Source: Bryobacterales bacterium (GTDB lineage Bacteria; Cyanobacteriota; Vampirovibrionia; Obscuribacterales; Obscuribacteraceae). From it: a DNA stretch of 9,605 nt. The stretch lies in NCBI GenBank assembly GCA_903970295.1, contig CAJCHQ010000988.1:1-9605 (forward strand), written 5' to 3'. Position 1 is the first letter of the stretch; the number at the start of each line of letters is the position of its first letter. A program made the translations under genes and the position numbers. The notes below the pieces were generated by a model that saw only the letters and a program-made list of their open reading frames with translations, ran no database searches and was not told the origin of the DNA. Shown piece after piece: positions 7,099 to 9,605 of this stretch.

Positions 7099-7105
7099 AA
7101 GTTCT

Positions 7106-9229
7106 ATGGGCACTTCTACCGAACGTCTCGATCCGATTAAACGCGTGGAAGATTTGACGCGCCAGATCGAGCATTACCGTTTTTGTTATTACGTCTTGGA
7201 CAAACCGGAAGTGACGGACGCCCAGTTTGATCGACTGTTCAAAGAGCTTGAACAACTGGAGTCTCAATATCCCGACCTGAAATTGCCCACCAGCCCGACC
7301 CAGTCGGTAGGGGCTGCACCCAGCACGGAATTTCGGCAGGTCAAGCATCGAGTGCCGCTTCTCAGTCTGGCCAATGCTATGGGTGACGAAGAGCTGAGAA
7401 AGTGGGACGAACGCTTGCGCCGCACCCTGGAATTAGAACCGGTCGAGGCTGCAGGCGAGCAATCTCAGGACTCGAGAGCTAATCGAGCGCTTCAGTATTT
7501 TTGCGAATTGAAAATAGACGGACTGTCGATTGCACTGACGTACAAAAATGGACGGCTGGTCGAAGGTGCCACCAGGGGTAATGGCGAAGTCGGTGAAGAT
7601 GTCACTCTCAATCTAAAAACAATCGAGAGCATTCCCCACCAGCTGCAATGCCATCCGCAGTTTTTGCCCCGGGGATTTTCCGAGAAAATGCCTGAGTTGT
7701 TGGAAGTGCGCGGGGAAGTATATTTCCCGGCCGCCAGTTTCGCCGCCCTGAATCAGGCGTTGGTCGAAGAAGGCGAGCCCCCTTTCGCTAATCCCCGCAA
7801 TGCCGCCAGCGGTTCACTGCGACAAAAGGATCCGCGCAAAACTGCCAAGCGCAAATTGGCTTACTGGGCTTATTTCGTTCATTTGACTGACCCGGATCTG
7901 AAACAGCCAGACACTCATGCTGAAAATCTGGCTCTGCTCAAAGCTTATGGTCTTCCTGTCGAGCCTAATGGGCGGCTGGTTGAAGGCATTGAAGCGGTGG
8001 CCGAATTTTGTCAGGATTGGGCGCAAAAACGCCACTCCCTCGAATATCAAACTGATGGCGTCGTTGTCAAACTCAACGATCGCTCTCTCTGGAATCATGT
8101 CGGCGCTACTTCACACAGTCCTCGATGGGCTATCGCTTTTAAGTATCCGCCCGCAGAAGAAGAAACGATTGTGGAAGCAGTTAATTTCGATGTCGGGCGC
8201 ACGGGTGCCGTGACGCCGGTGGCGTGGCTGAGACCGGTCAAACTGGCGGGAACGACAGTCAAACGTGCCAGTCTGCACAACGCCGATCAGATCAAAAGAT
8301 TGGATGTGCGCTTAGGCGATACGGTCGTTGTGCGCAAAGCCGGCGAAATCATTCCTGAAGTTGTGAGCGTCCGCATCGATAAACGGACGCACGATAACCC
8401 GCCGCTCAGCTATCCTGAAAATTGCCCGATCTGCCAGACACCGCTCGAGCGCACCGGTAGCGAGGTGGCGTTTCGTTGTCCCAATGCTTCCGGCTGTCTG
8501 GCCCAAATCGAGCGGCGCATCGAGCACTGGGTTTCGCGCGACGCCATGGATGTAGATGGCGTCGGCTCGGCCTTGATTCAACAGCTGGTGGCAGCGAATC
8601 TGATCGCAAGAGTTTCCGACCTCTATAAATTAACCGAGTCCGACCTGACCAAAATCGAACGGATGGGAAAAAAGTCCGCTCAAAACATGCTTTCCGGCCT
8701 GCAGTCCTCAAAAAAAAGACCACTGGCCAATCTTATTTTTGCGCTCGGCATCAGGCATATCGGCACGACGGGAGCCGAATTATTGGCCGAGCACTTCGGT
8801 TCGATCGACAAATTGGCGGGCGCCTCTGCCGAAGAAATCAATGCCATCGAAGGCATCGGACCCAAGATTGCTCAATCGATCGTTGAATTCTTTGCCGAGC
8901 CTGGGGTGAAGGGACTTGTCGAAGAATTACGTGCTTGCGGAGTTTCGCTGGCAGATCATTCCACCAGTGCACTGGCCGAGAAATTGCCTCAGACATTGAG
9001 CGGTAAAAGTTTCGTTTTGACCGGCACATTGCCGACCATGGATCGTCTGGACGCCGAAAAGATGATCAAGGCCCGGGGCGGCAAGATAAGCTCTTCCGTC
9101 TCCAAAAAAACCGACTATGTGCTAGTCGGGGGCAGCCCTGGTTCCAAACTCTCCAAAGCTCAGGAACTTGGTATAACGGTAATTGACGAAGCTCAGTTTT
9201 TGAGCTTGTTAGAGGATCTGAAAAACTGA
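7106..9229 (+). CDS. ligA: NAD-dependent DNA ligase
   Basis: LigA seals nicks in duplex DNA using NAD+, joining Okazaki fragments and finishing repair. The 707 residues hold the whole family architecture. The Ia segment (NAD-binding) is at about 10-75, with HYRFCYYVLDKPEVTDAQFD. The adenylation domain carries the active Lys K136 in CELKIDGLSIAL, then ATRGNGEVGEDVT (155-167), EVRGEVY (200-206), NPRNAASGSLRQ and DGVVVKLN. An OB fold spans about 350-430 (FDVGRTGAVTPVAWLRPV). Four zinc-binding Cys are at 440, 443, 458 and 464. Helix-hairpin-helix repeats cover about 480-605, and a BRCT domain begins with LSGKSFVLTGTLP at 631. It is slightly longer than the Escherichia coli enzyme (671): a polar stretch of about 20 residues at 111-130 precedes the KxDG motif, and a shorter one lies at 183-197. 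No key residue is missing. The stop codon abuts the ATG of the next gene. Confidence 0.97.
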   Translation: MGTSTERLDPIKRVEDLTRQIEHYRFCYYVLDKPEVTDAQFDRLFKELEQLESQYPDLKLPTSPTQSVGAAPSTEFRQVKHRVPLLSLANAMGDEELRKWDERLRRTLELEPVEAAGEQSQDSRANRALQYFCELKIDGLSIALTYKNGRLVEGATRGNGEVGEDVTLNLKTIESIPHQLQCHPQFLPRGFSEKMPELLEVRGEVYFPAASFAALNQALVEEGEPPFANPRNAASGSLRQKDPRKTAKRKLAYWAYFVHLTDPDLKQPDTHAENLALLKAYGLPVEPNGRLVEGIEAVAEFCQDWAQKRHSLEYQTDGVVVKLNDRSLWNHVGATSHSPRWAIAFKYPPAEEETIVEAVNFDVGRTGAVTPVAWLRPVKLAGTTVKRASLHNADQIKRLDVRLGDTVVVRKAGEIIPEVVSVRIDKRTHDNPPLSYPENCPICQTPLERTGSEVAFRCPNASGCLAQIERRIEHWVSRDAMDVDGVGSALIQQLVAANLIARVSDLYKLTESDLTKIERMGKKSAQNMLSGLQSSKKRPLANLIFALGIRHIGTTGAELLAEHFGSIDKLAGASAEEINAIEGIGPKIAQSIVEFFAEPGVKGLVEELRACGVSLADHSTSALAEKLPQTLSGKSFVLTGTLPTMDRLDAEKMIKARGGKISSSVSKKTDYVLVGGSPGSKLSKAQELGITVIDEAQFLSLLEDLKN

Positions 9230-9481
9230 ATGCGCACCTTTTTCATCCATCCGATCGTCGCGGCAATTATTTTTACGATACTCGTTATGGGTGCTCTGGG
9301 TGGGTTTGTGGTCTGGCCCATTTTCTGCATCAACTGGATTTGGAATGTTATTGTCGTGAACTGGACTGCACTGCCCTCAATTAGTTTGTGGCAGTCTACT
9401 TTACTCTATGTGGCTTTCGGTTGTATTGTTTATCTATCCGGTCTGGTGCGCGTCGAATTCAAAGCCGAGTCTGTTGATTGA
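9230..9481 (+). CDS. small two-helix membrane protein, unknown function
   Basis: I do not recognise this 83-residue protein. It has two hydrophobic segments, about 8-34 and 52-74, joined by a short Trp/Asn-containing loop (NWIWNVIVVNWTALPS), and ends in a charged tail (RVEFKAESVD). This is a typical small inner-membrane hairpin. The ATG directly follows the TGA of ligA with no gap. The nearest Shine-Dalgarno-like bases (GAGG, 9212-9215) are 14 bases away inside ligA, so translation may be coupled to ligA. Its own stop overlaps the start of the next gene. The tight junctions argue that it is a real gene; the amino acid make-up is that of a membrane protein, not of a shadow frame. Confidence 0.7.
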   Translation: MRTFFIHPIVAAIIFTILVMGALGGFVVWPIFCINWIWNVIVVNWTALPSISLWQSTLLYVAFGCIVYLSGLVRVEFKAESVD

Positions 9482-9605
9482 AGCGAAAACTCTTATGCCT
9501 GACTTTACTCTTCAGTTTGACCGCATCATTGGCGGCCAGTGATTCAACATGGTTTGGCTGTCCCGCATTGGCCAAAAAGAAAGGCAAAAATACCGAGGTG
9601 CCGTC
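9478..9605 (+). CDS. N-terminus of a probable secreted protein (cut by window edge)
   Basis: A frame starting with TTG at 9478-9480 overlaps the stop of the preceding gene as TTGA and stays open for 42 codons to the edge. It begins with a textbook signal peptide: a basic MKRK start, a hydrophobic core LLCLTLLFSLTASLA, and possible type I cleavage after SLA (about residue 19) or after PALA (about residue 32). There is no lipobox Cys at the right place, so a lipoprotein is unlikely. The mature part begins with a Lys-rich stretch (KKKGKNTE). The other start nearby, ATG at 9495, runs in a different frame and stops after 15 codons. The function cannot be told from so short a piece; overlap with the membrane protein gene suggests joint expression. 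Confidence 0.65.
   Translation, partial: MKRKLLCLTLLFSLTASLAASDSTWFGCPALAKKKGKNTEVP

Noticed and set aside
1..9605. CRISPR array, toxin-antitoxin pair, insertion sequence or tRNA
   Set aside because: No spaced direct repeats, terminal inverted repeats, transposase motifs or tRNA cloverleaf features were seen in any part of the window.

Overview
The window is ordinary bacterial chromosome, roughly half G+C by eye and densely packed, with standard Shine-Dalgarno sites in front of several genes. It encodes an NAD-dependent DNA ligase, riboflavin enzymes and a thiolase. Nothing in it marks a plasmid, phage or transposon. I suspect a non-photosynthetic cyanobacterial relative (Vampirovibrionia/Obscuribacterales-like), from the style of the proline-rich LysM protein, the RDD protein and the SDR-SCP2 fusion. 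That placement is an impression and not proven by the sequence.

Layout from left to right. Positions 1-650 (minus) hold the first 216 codons of a proline/alanine-rich LysM protein whose C-terminus lies outside the window. A divergent gap (651-911) separates it from a plus-strand pair, ribE (TTG start, 912-1586) and ribBA (1623-3032). Together these encode riboflavin synthase and the two enzymes that open both branches of riboflavin synthesis; ribD and ribH are not here. ribBA converges on a minus-strand pair read from the right: an RDD-family membrane protein (4657-5601), then a 497-500 residue protein joining an atypical Rossmann/SDR half to an SCP2-like half (3054-4547). A second divergent gap (5602-5876) leads to a plus-strand run: thiolase (5877-7091), ligA (7106-9229), an 83-residue two-helix membrane protein (9230-9481) and the start of a secreted protein (9478 to the edge). 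The last three are head-to-tail with 0 bp or overlapping junctions.

Functionally the window is mostly housekeeping: flavin synthesis, acetoacetyl-CoA chemistry and replication/repair ligation. The less explained parts are the RDD + SDR-SCP2 pair, the two small envelope genes behind ligA, and the LysM protein without a visible signal peptide. I found no CRISPR array, tRNA, rRNA, riboswitch, insertion sequence or defence system, and no convincing new biological system. The findings are modest leads.
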